Positions 34,034-42,492 of a stretch of DNA of 64,000 nt are shown one piece after another. Origin of the DNA: Pseudodesulfovibrio sp. (lineage in GTDB: Bacteria > Desulfobacterota > Desulfovibrionia > Desulfovibrionales > Desulfovibrionaceae); the NCBI GenBank assembly GCA_016744135.1, contig JADGEX010000001.1, positions 2,367,029 through 2,431,028 of the forward strand. The letters are read 5' to 3'. The position numbers were made by a program, and so were the translations under genes. The notes under the pieces are model-generated. The model did no database searches. It saw nothing but the letters and a program-made list of their open reading frames with translations, and was not told the origin of the DNA. Position 1 is the stretch's first letter. Each line of letters opens with the position of its first letter.

Positions 34034-35149
34034 TTATGAGTGAGAACGTTCGATAAAGCGGCTCTCTTTGGCATTGAGATAAGCAATATCAATATTGAGA
34101 GACTTAAGAAAATCTAGTTCACGCTTTTTCGCAGGCTTCGAATTAATAACAATCTTCAGCTTTGCGCTATTGTCGTGAAGGAAGCGATACTCAAGAAGCT
34201 GCCCAACGGCAAACCGAATTGCGTACCTTGAATCAACATTAATAGTTGGTTTCACCTCACAATAAACAAGATTACCGTTTTTATCGTGATATTGGATGTC
34301 GACATGTTTTTTATTTTCTTTCGGATTAAAGCCTGCCTGCTTAAGATGGCGAACATATTTGGCCTGAAGGTTCGCATGGTAAGGATGAATTGTTCGGGTG
34401 CCAGAGACGTCATAAGAAGTCTCCTTACCAATAGCTCCTCCTCCTCCTTTTCGTGCTGCTTTCCGGGCTTTTTTAAGAGGATTTCGTTTAGAAAGATTCG
34501 TGCTTCCCCCTCGTTTGGAAGATGTGAAATCTCCGTCAGCAAGCCATTTCCAAATGGCATGACTTGAGGGCAAATTACCATGCAAAAAATTTGCAACAGC
34601 TTCGCGTGATACATCCATTTTTTGGGTATATCTATTTGTTAAGTTGCCTTCATCCAAAAAGATTTTGGGGGCAATCTGAACAGGTTTATGGAACCAATAA
34701 TACAAGTCTTTTGGGCACATCCAACTCGCCTCTTGGAAATGTTTTTCCCATAACTCCATAAACTCGCTATAGTTATCCCACTTCTTTCTAACTCCGTTAC
34801 ACGCCCATGCATCGACATGACGTTCTCGTAAAAAAGTAATCTCTTCCGATGGAGTGCCTCCAACAATAGACGAAGAATAAACGCCTGCAGCAACGCCTAC
34901 TGCGTGCTGTCCATGGTTATTCGCAAACATAAGCATAAGCAGACGACCATCAGCAAATTCCATAGCATTGGCTATTGGCTCAGTATGAAATAGTCGATAC
35001 CCACGCCATTTCATATTCGGATTATTATTCCACTCCTCAAAACCAAAACCATTTTCAGCCACAAACCCCGAATTTGCACCGGAATAACCAGATGGCTTCT
35101 GGTAGTTGTTGTCGTTGTATACGATTGGCTTAAGAATGCATGACTTCAT
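34034..35149 (-). CDS. PD-(D/E)XK nuclease-like protein embedded in the type I RM operon
   Basis: 371 residues. The N-terminal domain (about 1-200) is rich in Trp/Tyr (GFGFEEWNNNPNMKWRGYRLF) and unassigned. A basic, Gly-rich linker (about 210-240) leads to a C-terminal domain with a nuclease-like core: D284 in HVDIQYHDKNG, E298 and K300 in VYCEVKPT, and Q317 in VGQLLEYRF. This D...ExK...Q pattern is that of PD-(D/E)XK restriction-type nucleases. It lies between hsdM and hsdR, with an AGGGG SD. An additional effector or a guard nuclease is plausible; neither is proven. Confidence 0.72.
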   Translation of the reverse strand: MKSCILKPIVYNDNNYQKPSGYSGANSGFVAENGFGFEEWNNNPNMKWRGYRLFHTEPIANAMEFADGRLLMLMFANNHGQHAVGVAAGVYSSSIVGGTPSEEITFLRERHVDAWACNGVRKKWDNYSEFMELWEKHFQEASWMCPKDLYYWFHKPVQIAPKIFLDEGNLTNRYTQKMDVSREAVANFLHGNLPSSHAIWKWLADGDFTSSKRGGSTNLSKRNPLKKARKAARKGGGGAIGKETSYDVSGTRTIHPYHANLQAKYVRHLKQAGFNPKENKKHVDIQYHDKNGNLVYCEVKPTINVDSRYAIRFAVGQLLEYRFLHDNSAKLKIVINSKPAKKRELDFLKSLNIDIAYLNAKESRFIERSHS

Positions 35150-35206
35150 GACGTATCCCCTTAATAATCTGTCACTCCCCTAAAAAACGATACACTCAGA
35201 TTTAGG

Positions 35207-35713
35207 TCATACACGCCTAATCTTCAAACTTCTGCCGCTTTCATAGTTGGCAGATTCGGTTACAATATCTTTCTGAAAATAGTCGAAGGTGAAAACTCGA
35301 CGAAGGTTAAACCAACCATCTGAAACCGCCACGTAAAGTCGAAGATAATCTTTGTGAGCCAATTTGACGTTCTCATTTTCCTTACTAACGAAAATCCTTG
35401 CGCCATTTCGTTTCTCACCATCGCGTCTTAGCATCACAAATGTTTTCTGATGCTTTAAAGAAATTTCTTTGTGGTCCGCATAGCAGTTACCATCGGGCGC
35501 AATAGGGTGTGTCACCAAAAACAAACCAGCTTCGACATCTATGACTGGACGAAGCCATGTACAATTCTTAATTTTAATAGAAATTCTACTATTCACAATC
35601 GCCATGTCAGCGGGCTTAATTCTGGGTCGAAGTAAATACTGTCCGCTCCAAAAAAGGATTGAAGCAACAACTCCAGAAACAACACCAATCAACAAACTTG
35701 CCACTTTGGTCAC
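35207..35713 (-). CDS. Hypothetical single-pass membrane protein in the RM operon
   Basis: 168 residues with one N-terminal transmembrane helix (about 5-27, SLLIGVVSGVVASILFWSG), then a soluble beta-rich domain, probably cytoplasmic or periplasmic depending on orientation. The GTG start overlaps the hsdR stop (GTGA), so translation is coupled to hsdR. No recognised family. A membrane protein coupled to a restriction subunit is unusual. Confidence 0.65.
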   Translation of the reverse strand: MTKVASLLIGVVSGVVASILFWSGQYLLRPRIKPADMAIVNSRISIKIKNCTWLRPVIDVEAGLFLVTHPIAPDGNCYADHKEISLKHQKTFVMLRRDGEKRNGARIFVSKENENVKLAHKDYLRLYVAVSDGWFNLRRVFTFDYFQKDIVTESANYESGRSLKIRRV

Positions 35714-38700
35714 CCCACTTCATCCCAAAGGCTTTCGTTGATTTCTCCCAACACCTCTTCCAACTTGCCGCCAAACACCCGGTTTAATCGGTTGAATCCA
35801 CCATGCGCCTGGAATTCACCGCCATCCAAGGATTCACGGTCCACAATAGTCTCAGCCCGCATCTGTTTGCCGATCCGCTCCAACCATTTCCGTTGCGGAT
35901 CAGTCCACTGACGGTTGGCAAGGATACGGTTCATGGCCTGCTCAACACGCTGCTCATAAGGGACCAACGGGGAGCCCAAGGCAAGACGCCGGATAAAGCC
36001 TATGATGGAAGCTGCAATATCGTGGTTGGTGGTCTCGCGCCATGCCGTGCGCAGGTTGACCTCAGTATACTCGTGCTCGTCAAGGAATAACCGCAACTCC
36101 TTGAGCTGTTGGCGAGTCAATTCCCGTGGTCGTTGAAGGACTATCTTGAGCGCGGCGACCTGATTCTTGTTGGCCCTTATGAACTTTTTGAATGACTCCA
36201 GATAATCTTCTGGCTTTTCGGCATCACCATACCCTCGCTCCACGCTCCGCAATTCGTCCTCGTGATCAGAAATGAGATGGACCTTATTCGGAGGCTTCAA
36301 ATTATCCAGGAACGGGCCTAGCTTCGGGAGCGCCAACAGATCATTTACAACATCACCAAGCGCACGTTCACCCAGGTCATTCGCGAATGCTTGAGGCTCT
36401 TTGCCGGTCATGGTCACAAACTTATCGAGAGTATCATCTTTCAAGAGCCGCTTCTTGCGCTGGAACTTGGCCCTATATTGATCGACGATGACCTGTCGCA
36501 CATCGTCATCCTGAGCCTCTTCCAACTCATGTAGAAGTTCACCAAAAGAAGTCTTCACATTGGAAACGACCGGTTTCATATCCGAATAACTTTGCAATGC
36601 GGAATACAGGTCCACAGCATCAAAGATACGGAACCAATCCTTACCTATCTCCTCGCACAGCCGGGTTGCACGACCAAGCATCTGCTCATAGAGGATACGG
36701 CTTTTTACACGCCTGATAAAAACGAGGTTTGTAATCTTGGGAACGTCGATGCCGGTAGTCAGCAGGTCAACCGTCACAACGACATTAGGCAGCCGCTCGT
36801 TCTTGAAATGCCGGATAAGCTCCAGCGGCTTGTCTGCTTGTCCAGTAATCTTCACCACGGCATCGTCTTCAATTGATCCATACTGTTTAACAAAGGCTTG
36901 TTTGAGGAGGTCGACGACCATGTCAGCATGGTTATCAGTAACGCAGTAGACAAGGGTTTTACCCTCGAAGGAGGGGTCTATATGCTGCGCAACTTCCTCA
37001 CACACAACCCTATTGAAAGGCTCGGTCAAAACCTGCTTGTTAAATTCTTCGACATCAAATTCAACTTCATCCTTGAAGCGCCACTTCCCAACTTCACCAG
37101 TGATTGAGTCGACTGTCTCAGCCTCTTCTCCCTTGTTCCACTTGATTCCCTCCTCGCTGAGCTTAGTCCGTATCCGCACAGGCGGCTCATGGTCGACAAG
37201 GAATCCATCAATGACAGCTTGCCTATAGGAATAATTATAGACAGGTTCACCAAAGATTTCTGTCGTATGCAGGGCGGGTGTGGCGGTAAGACCAATTTTC
37301 ACTGCGTCGAAGTGATCCAAAACACGGGCGTATTTCGAAACATAATCATTCTGGTTTCTGAATGTCAGTTCCGTGTCGCTCATTTCTCTGTCGAGATTGT
37401 AACCACGGTGGCACTCGTCGACGATGACGCAATCGTATTGATCGACCGGCATGGGCAGGTCACCTTCGGACGGGAAGAGGAGCCGCTTGATCATGCCCTG
37501 AATGGTGGCAATCTGAAGTCGGGTGTCCTTCTCTGGCTTGATGTCGCCAAGCTCCTTGATGTCGTACACGCTGGCAAAAGTGTCGTGACCTTCAACGCGC
37601 ACATCCTTGAATGCTCCTGAGGTCTGTTCTCCCAGAGAGGTTCTGTCGACCAAGAAAAGAATTCGGCGAAAACGCTTGGCCTTACACAAACGGTAAGCCA
37701 ACCCGATGCAGGTACGAGTTTTACCTGTACCGGTTGCCATGGCAGTCATGATGTCACGTTTTCCATTGGCAATTTCATTCTCAATGGCGTGAATGGCGTC
37801 GTACTGATAGTAGCGTAAATCCAGATAGTCAGAGGGAGTCTTTTTTAATGTGTCGTTGGCCGCAGGGATATCCTGCCTCAGAAGACCGACAAGTCCTTCA
37901 GGTGTAGGCCAGGTGGTCAAAGGGCGAGCGATCTCGGTTGGTACACGAACATCACGGAACCAGACGCCGCTCTTGGTGCGAAGCTGTTTGAGGAACGGGC
38001 GACCATTGGACGACAGCAGAAATGGAATAACATGATCATCCCAAGGAGAGCCTTCGGGAAGTTTCTCATCACTTTGTATGACGTATCCCTTACTATACCG
38101 TTGCGCTTGCTTCAACGCTGCGGAAACATCTTTACGCCTGCGTTTTGCCTCGACGGTCGCAACAGGGGTTAAGCCTATGAAAAGAACATAATCAGCCCAA
38201 TTCCGCTTGCCGGTTTCAGGGTGCCTTGTGGGCCACTCGGCAATTGCGAGGTTCTTCCCTTTCTGAGGTCGGACACCTACCTTAAATGAAAGGCGTCCGC
38301 TGTCAGCCTCCCAACCGGCATCCCTGAGCTGATCGTCAATGAGTTTACGGGTGTCATTCTCATCAAGATCGACGGAAGATTCCGCAACCTTCTTGAGGGT
38401 GGCTTTGGTTGTGTTAATCTCTTCGCTGCTCTGGGTGGCAACACTGGCCTGCAAGTCCGCAAGACGTTCAACGAATCGAGCCTGTTCCTGCTTCTGCTGA
38501 TCCTCGGTGTCCTTAAGCAGCTCTTCCGTCTTTGCCAGCCTCTGATATGTGGCATCTGCCTTGCTCTGCGCCTCAAGTTGAGCCTTCTCTGTCTTGGCGA
38601 GTTTCTTTCGAAGGTCATCCAATTCGTCGGAAAGGGACTCGTTCACCTCTTTGGGCTTTGGTGGTGGCAGAAATACACCAGGGTCAAAGGCCTTATCTTT

Positions 38701-39093
38701 GCCAAACACCTGATGAAACCAAATGGCTAGTATTCTGGCGAATCGAAGCGCGTCGAGAGCGTGCTTGGACTCTCCGCCCAGATCATGCACGGCGATGTTG
38801 CCCGCCTTACGGAGCATATGGAAAATCTGATTGACCTTCGCAGTGAGAACACCCTCATCATCAAGGCGTTGCAATACCCTGAGAGCCGTATCGCCTTCAT
38901 ACAAAGGAACGGCGGAGCGGACAGCCACCTGCTTCGCCAGCAATTCACTAAAGAGGCGAATTTTGGAAAGGGCAGCATTCGGATCGAAAAAGACAAGGCG
39001 CTCGGCTTGCGCGGCACACTTCAATAGAAGCTGGTCGTGATCAGCTAAGAACCAGAAATTAGGAGACTGAAAGGCTGTCGATTCATCAGGCAT
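35710..39093 (-). CDS. hsdR: Type I restriction enzyme subunit R (ATP-dependent translocase/endonuclease)
   Basis: 1,127 residues. An N-terminal DUF4145 domain (about 1-130) and a coiled coil (about 150-230) precede the PD-(D/E)XK nuclease domain (ADYVLFIGLTPVATVEAKRR) and the SF2 helicase motor with Walker A ATGTGKTRTCIGL, the DECH box (VDECHRGY), motif III GLTATPA, and the C-terminal helicase domain TTGIDVPKI and GRATRLCEEIG. ATG 39093 is preferred because GGGGAGC is 5 nt upstream; an upstream TTG would add 12 residues. First gene of the operon. Confidence 0.95.
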   Translation of the reverse strand: MPDESTAFQSPNFWFLADHDQLLLKCAAQAERLVFFDPNAALSKIRLFSELLAKQVAVRSAVPLYEGDTALRVLQRLDDEGVLTAKVNQIFHMLRKAGNIAVHDLGGESKHALDALRFARILAIWFHQVFGKDKAFDPGVFLPPPKPKEVNESLSDELDDLRKKLAKTEKAQLEAQSKADATYQRLAKTEELLKDTEDQQKQEQARFVERLADLQASVATQSSEEINTTKATLKKVAESSVDLDENDTRKLIDDQLRDAGWEADSGRLSFKVGVRPQKGKNLAIAEWPTRHPETGKRNWADYVLFIGLTPVATVEAKRRRKDVSAALKQAQRYSKGYVIQSDEKLPEGSPWDDHVIPFLLSSNGRPFLKQLRTKSGVWFRDVRVPTEIARPLTTWPTPEGLVGLLRQDIPAANDTLKKTPSDYLDLRYYQYDAIHAIENEIANGKRDIMTAMATGTGKTRTCIGLAYRLCKAKRFRRILFLVDRTSLGEQTSGAFKDVRVEGHDTFASVYDIKELGDIKPEKDTRLQIATIQGMIKRLLFPSEGDLPMPVDQYDCVIVDECHRGYNLDREMSDTELTFRNQNDYVSKYARVLDHFDAVKIGLTATPALHTTEIFGEPVYNYSYRQAVIDGFLVDHEPPVRIRTKLSEEGIKWNKGEEAETVDSITGEVGKWRFKDEVEFDVEEFNKQVLTEPFNRVVCEEVAQHIDPSFEGKTLVYCVTDNHADMVVDLLKQAFVKQYGSIEDDAVVKITGQADKPLELIRHFKNERLPNVVVTVDLLTTGIDVPKITNLVFIRRVKSRILYEQMLGRATRLCEEIGKDWFRIFDAVDLYSALQSYSDMKPVVSNVKTSFGELLHELEEAQDDDVRQVIVDQYRAKFQRKKRLLKDDTLDKFVTMTGKEPQAFANDLGERALGDVVNDLLALPKLGPFLDNLKPPNKVHLISDHEDELRSVERGYGDAEKPEDYLESFKKFIRANKNQVAALKIVLQRPRELTRQQLKELRLFLDEHEYTEVNLRTAWRETTNHDIAASIIGFIRRLALGSPLVPYEQRVEQAMNRILANRQWTDPQRKWLERIGKQMRAETIVDRESLDGGEFQAHGGFNRLNRVFGGKLEEVLGEINESLWDEVG

Positions 39094-39490
39094 AAGCTCC
39101 CCGCATTGATAACATCTTTGCCCACGCAAGCTACATCAATCCGGCAAACAAAAAAAGAAGTATTAATCCGATACAAACTATTCAATTCTAATCGCAATCG
39201 TCCATACGTTTGTCGCAATATGCACCGAATTTTCTGTGAATTGTCGTTTTTAAAAAAAATAATTGTATAAAAATGTTAAATCGTAAAGTTGGAGCAATAT
39301 TAGGGTTTAAAGAAAAGGTGTTGACTGTAGCAAAGGAGTGCCTTCATGAATTCACCATTTTTGGATTTTAATAACAGGTTGTATCCAATGCGTTAATAAG
39401 GCCATACGGATGTAAGTATTATATGAGCCAATGGGGAGTGTTAAATTTACAATTTGCAAAATTCAATGCGGTTAGCTCTGCGGCCTGAGC
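39094..39490. other. AT-rich intergenic region between hsdR and the integrase gene
   Basis: Should carry the promoter of the restriction operon on the minus strand; AT-rich tracts are at about 39240-39280 but no clear consensus boxes stand out. A 16-codon ORF with SD (AAAGGAG; ATG 39346, stop at 39396, plus strand) is the only other item, weakly supported. Confidence 0.45.
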
Positions 39491-40480
39491 TTATCGCTTC
39501 ACCCCAGCCAGTCTATCCGCTAGCTTGTGTGCCCTCAAATGGCTATACCTCGACAACATTTGCAAACTTTTATGCCCCGTAATCCCCTTGACTTCCATGA
39601 AGTCCAAGTCAGTGTTCTCAAAGAACCTACTCGTAGCTTCATGACGTAGATCGTGAAACCGCAAATTCTCCATGCCGGCATCATCCGCAGCCGCTCTAAA
39701 TCGCTTTGAGATTGTGTCTGGGTGAAGAGTGAACACATCTCCTGCTATCCGCCTAGGAATGTTCTTTAAGACTTTCAGGGCCGCTGGCGAGAGGGGGACT
39801 GACCTCGCTTCGCCATTCTTCGTTTTCGGTAAATGAACATAACGTTTTTTCAAGTCCACATGCTCCCAGCGCATCATCGCGATTTCTCCGCGTCTCATGG
39901 CCGTTTCCAAGGCGAATGACACTATCGGTTTTAATACCTCTGGGAGTTTATCAAACAGCTTTTTCTCTTCGCCCTTGTTCAGTCGACGAGTACGGCCTTT
40001 GGCTTGCTTGGGCTTGTTTACTCGCTTGGCGGGGTTGCTCAGTGACTCCATCCCCCAATCCTTGCGGGAGATTTCGAATATCCTTGAGATCAGATTGACC
40101 TCGTGGAGAATGGTTTGGGAGGAGCGCCCTTTACTTTCTCGGTATTTGATATAGCTGGCGACATCTTTCCCTCGTATCCCTGCAAGCGTCATTTTGCATA
40201 TGTCATGCTTTTGGAGAACGTTGATCCTGCTCTTCATCTGCTTTGGCTGGGCATACTTTGGAAGGAACTCCTCTTTGAAGCGTTCCAATGCGTCATCAAG
40301 CGTGGTGGATTCAGCCTCTTTACGGGACATGAATACACTGCGTGTCATTTCAGACTCGATCTCACGCGCCCATTCGTCGGCGTCAGCTTTCTTGGAGAAT
40401 GTCTTTGATTGGGTGGAGTAGCCTTTTTTGCGGACTCGGACTTCCCATTGATAGGGGCCACGCTTGCGGATGCTCGCCAT
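39491..40480 (-). CDS. Site-specific tyrosine integrase of the tRNA-Arg island
   Basis: 329 residues from ATG 40480 (MASIRKRG), chosen for its AAAGGAG SD; an upstream GTG-type extension crosses the arm-site repeats and is not protein-like. An N-terminal arm-binding beta domain (YQWEVRVRKKGYSTQSKTF) and a SAM-like core-binding domain precede the catalytic domain with Arg in ETAMRRGEIAMMRWEHVDL, HDLRHEATSRF (HxxR), His in ITGHKSL and the nucleophile Tyr in LSRYSHL. It lies 117 bp from the tRNA 3' end, the standard layout for tRNA-integrating islands. Its SD reuses the GGAGCAAAT motif of the arm repeats. Confidence 0.95.
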   Translation of the reverse strand: MASIRKRGPYQWEVRVRKKGYSTQSKTFSKKADADEWAREIESEMTRSVFMSRKEAESTTLDDALERFKEEFLPKYAQPKQMKSRINVLQKHDICKMTLAGIRGKDVASYIKYRESKGRSSQTILHEVNLISRIFEISRKDWGMESLSNPAKRVNKPKQAKGRTRRLNKGEEKKLFDKLPEVLKPIVSFALETAMRRGEIAMMRWEHVDLKKRYVHLPKTKNGEARSVPLSPAALKVLKNIPRRIAGDVFTLHPDTISKRFRAAADDAGMENLRFHDLRHEATSRFFENTDLDFMEVKGITGHKSLQMLSRYSHLRAHKLADRLAGVKR

Positions 40481-40507
40481 TGTATTTGCTCCTTTTCTTA
40501 CTATGAG

Positions 40508-40527
40508 TGGAGCAAATTTGGAGCAAA
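40508..40527. repeat. Putative integrase arm-binding repeat, right
   Basis: TGGAGCAAATTTGGAGCAAA, identical to 25952-25971 and in the same orientation. It lies between the integrase start and the tRNA, 71 bp from the attachment core. A further inverted GGAGCAAAT at 40488-40496 overlaps the integrase SD, so integrase binding could reduce its own translation or transcription (inference). Confidence 0.6.
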
Positions 40528-40556
40528 AAAGCAAGTCGGCGCAAAAGCAAAAAGAA

Positions 40557-40587
40557 AAAGGATTCAAGCATTATGCTTGAATCCTTT
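40557..40587 (-). terminator. Terminator downstream of tRNA-Arg (element side)
   Basis: AAAGGATTCAAGCAT/ATGCTTGAATCCTTT perfect stem with a T-rich tail on the minus strand, 10 nt past the tRNA 3' end. It probably came with the island to restore tRNA termination. Confidence 0.75.
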
Positions 40588-40597
40588 GCTTTTCCTG

Positions 40598-40644
40598 TGG
40601 TGCGCCAGGGAGGATTCGAACCCCCGGCCGTCGGCTTAGAAGGC
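40598..40644. repeat. Island attachment site (attR) within tRNA-Arg
   Basis: 47-bp direct repeat of 25789-25835; it runs from the CCA end into the 3' strand of the anticodon stem. Divergence begins at 40645 where the other copy leaves the tRNA sequence. Confidence 0.93.
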
Positions 40645-40674
40645 CGATGCTCTATCCAACTGAGCTACTGGCGC
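40598..40674 (-). tRNA. tRNA-Arg(TCT)
   Basis: On the minus strand: acceptor stem GCGCCAG/CTGGCGC, D-arm GCTCAGTTGGATAGAGC, anticodon arm TCGGC-CTTCTAA-GCCGA (anticodon TCT, reads AGA/AGG), T-arm with GGGGGTTCGAATCCTCC-type pairing, discriminator A and encoded CCA. The 3' 47 bases are repeated at 25789-25835, so the gene is the integration target of the island and was regenerated by it. Confidence 0.97.
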
Positions 40675-40732
40675 ACGGGGATACTTGATAATAGAGGGAG
40701 TGGCAGAAGGTCAAGGATATTGTGAAGGTCTG

Positions 40733-41149
40733 TTATTCACCGATAATCTTGACCAGAACACGCTTTCTGCGTCGTCCATCGAACTCGCCGTAGAAGATGC
40801 GCTCCCATGTGCCGAAGTCTAATTGGCCGTCAGTGATGGCGACCACGACCTCTCGGCCCATGACCTGCCGTTTCATGTGTGCGTCGGCGTTGTCTTCGTA
40901 TCCATTGTGTCGATATTGCCCCACGGGTTCATGCGGTGCGAGCTTTTCCAGCCATACTTCATAATCGTGATGCAGGCCGGACTCATCGTCATTGATGAAC
41001 ACCGAGGCCGTGATGTGCATGGCGTTGACCAGACACAGTCCTTCATGAATATTGGATTCTCGCAGGCACTCTTCCACCTCTTCCGTGATGTTGATGAACG
41101 CCCGACGGGTCGGGACTTCGAAGAACAGTTCTTTGCGGTACGATTTCAT
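40733..41149 (-). CDS. YjbQ/UPF0047 family protein (secondary thiamine-phosphate synthase-like)
   Basis: 138 residues from ATG 41149 (AAGGAA SD; the upstream frame overlaps the next gene). Family features: [27 protein letters not shown], the His-rich loop [18 protein letters not shown] and the terminal [16 protein letters not shown]. Members are trimeric and have weak thiamine-phosphate synthase activity in vitro; the physiological role is uncertain. It follows the Pyr_excise gene with a 4-nt overlap, so the two are coupled. Confidence 0.9.
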   Translation of the reverse strand: MKSYRKELFFEVPTRRAFINITEEVEECLRESNIHEGLCLVNAMHITASVFINDDESGLHHDYEVWLEKLAPHEPVGQYRHNGYEDNADAHMKRQVMGREVVVAITDGQLDFGTWERIFYGEFDGRRRKRVLVKIIGE

Positions 41150-41589
41150 TGTTGTTCCTTGATTCTTTTTTCCCACTCCCGAATACCCCCATCCACCATA
41201 TGAAATAGCGGATGAGCATCAGGTCTTTCGATTGCCTGAGATTCTTTGAACCGTTTAGGATCTCGTTTTTTCAGTTTTTTTAACAAATGATGCCATTCGT
41301 AGTCGAGTTGGCCTGATGTCTCTTCAATGGAAGGGGCAGTTGCTGTCTCATCAATCTTGTTCGCGTTGAAATTGTAGTTGCGTTCGCGTGATTCTGTCAG
41401 CACAGCGGAAAGGTATGCATCAATGGCGATTAACGGATTGGGATGTTCGCGAAAACGGGTGAGTTGCGGGTGGTTTTTATACCCTTTGGTTTGGCCATGC
41501 AGCACTGCGCGCGCAAGCAGGCCTTCACGCCAGAGCGCTACTAAACCTTTGGCGTCAAGGTGTTTGGGATGCACGGTCCAGAGCCGCAC
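41146..41589 (-). CDS. Pyrimidine dimer DNA glycosylase/endonuclease V family (Pyr_excise) protein
   Basis: 147 residues. The N-terminus [20 protein letters not shown], followed by [23 protein letters not shown], is the Pyr_excise family signature and lies in the region equivalent to the T4 endonuclease V active-site helix. A possible role is base-excision repair of UV dimers; many bacterial members are untested. It sits between an unknown gene 5 bp upstream and yjbQ (overlapping) on the minus strand. Confidence 0.85.
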   Translation of the reverse strand: MRLWTVHPKHLDAKGLVALWREGLLARAVLHGQTKGYKNHPQLTRFREHPNPLIAIDAYLSAVLTESRERNYNFNANKIDETATAPSIEETSGQLDYEWHHLLKKLKKRDPKRFKESQAIERPDAHPLFHMVDGGIREWEKRIKEQQ

Positions 41590-41594
41590 AGGCG

Positions 41595-42143
41595 TTACCT
41601 CGTTTCGGCCAGATAGCCCAACTCACGCGAAAAGTCGTCGGTGTCGACAGGCTTGTCATGGAGCAGGTGGCCCAGCCGCATCATAGGGCCGGTAGGAAAA
41701 TCCTTGGTCCAACGATCATAGTAACCGGTGAAGCCATACATCCAGAGCATTTCTGAGGCCTGTGTGAAGACCTGATCTGCAAAGGAGCGCCATGTCGTGG
41801 TGGTTTTTATTTCCCAGACGGGGAACTCTTCTCCGTCCACTTCACGTTTGCCTTTGAAGTCCACGGTGATGTCGAGTCTTCCGTTGGGCCTTGGGATGAC
41901 TGACCAGTAATAGAGCCAGCCTTCGCCGCCCCATTCGAATTCCGTGTGGCGATAATCTTTTTCCATGTTGGTCGGCGCGTTCAGGTTGTGGATATCACAT
42001 AAACATCTGAACAGGTCCTTGAGTGGTTCAGAGAACGTGGATTGAACGCTCAGATCGTAGTGGGAGTCACTGGCAATCAAGCGACATTCCAACCGACCGG
42101 AGCTGATTTCCGGGAAAAAAATCTGAAAACGTTCGCCAGACAT
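41595..42143 (-). CDS. Hypothetical protein
   Basis: 182 residues from ATG 42143, chosen because GGAGG lies 6 nt upstream. Soluble, rich in Trp and Tyr (WGGEGWLYYWSVIPRPNGRLDITVDF), with no signal peptide. It is the first gene of a three-gene minus-strand unit with the Pyr_excise and YjbQ genes. I do not recognise the family. Confidence 0.75.
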   Translation of the reverse strand: MSGERFQIFFPEISSGRLECRLIASDSHYDLSVQSTFSEPLKDLFRCLCDIHNLNAPTNMEKDYRHTEFEWGGEGWLYYWSVIPRPNGRLDITVDFKGKREVDGEEFPVWEIKTTTTWRSFADQVFTQASEMLWMYGFTGYYDRWTKDFPTGPMMRLGHLLHDKPVDTDDFSRELGYLAETR

Positions 42144-42492
42144 CCGTACCTCCAAAGAAAATACAATTTCTCAAATCCTACACAACTCCTTTTGGATTAG
42201 CAAAAGGAATGGCGTTGAAAGCGACTCTCATTGTTTTTGGGAAAGGGCGAATTTCAAATCCTGTCAAGATGATTTTTTATACCAATCGAATGATTTTATT
42301 CTACATTCAGTCACATTCAGTCGTTTTTCGAAAAACCCGTGTTAGGTTTTTTTCCCGGCCCGGAGGTCTCGGCAAACGGCCCTTGCAATCATGGCGAAAT
42401 AGTTTCGCTGACGGTTACGTGGACACCCGTTGACAGGACACAGCTCGGATACCCGGACTCGTTGAGAATTTGTAACGGACAAGGAGAAAACG
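42144..42492. other. Intergenic region upstream of the capsid gene
   Basis: About 350 bp without a gene. It contains a tandem CATTCAGTCA CATTCAGTCG (about 42305-42325) and a small TTTTTCGAAAAA palindrome directly after it, followed by GC-richer sequence with a TTGACA at about 42431. The repeats might be regulatory. No phage-like gene is hidden here. Confidence 0.45.
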
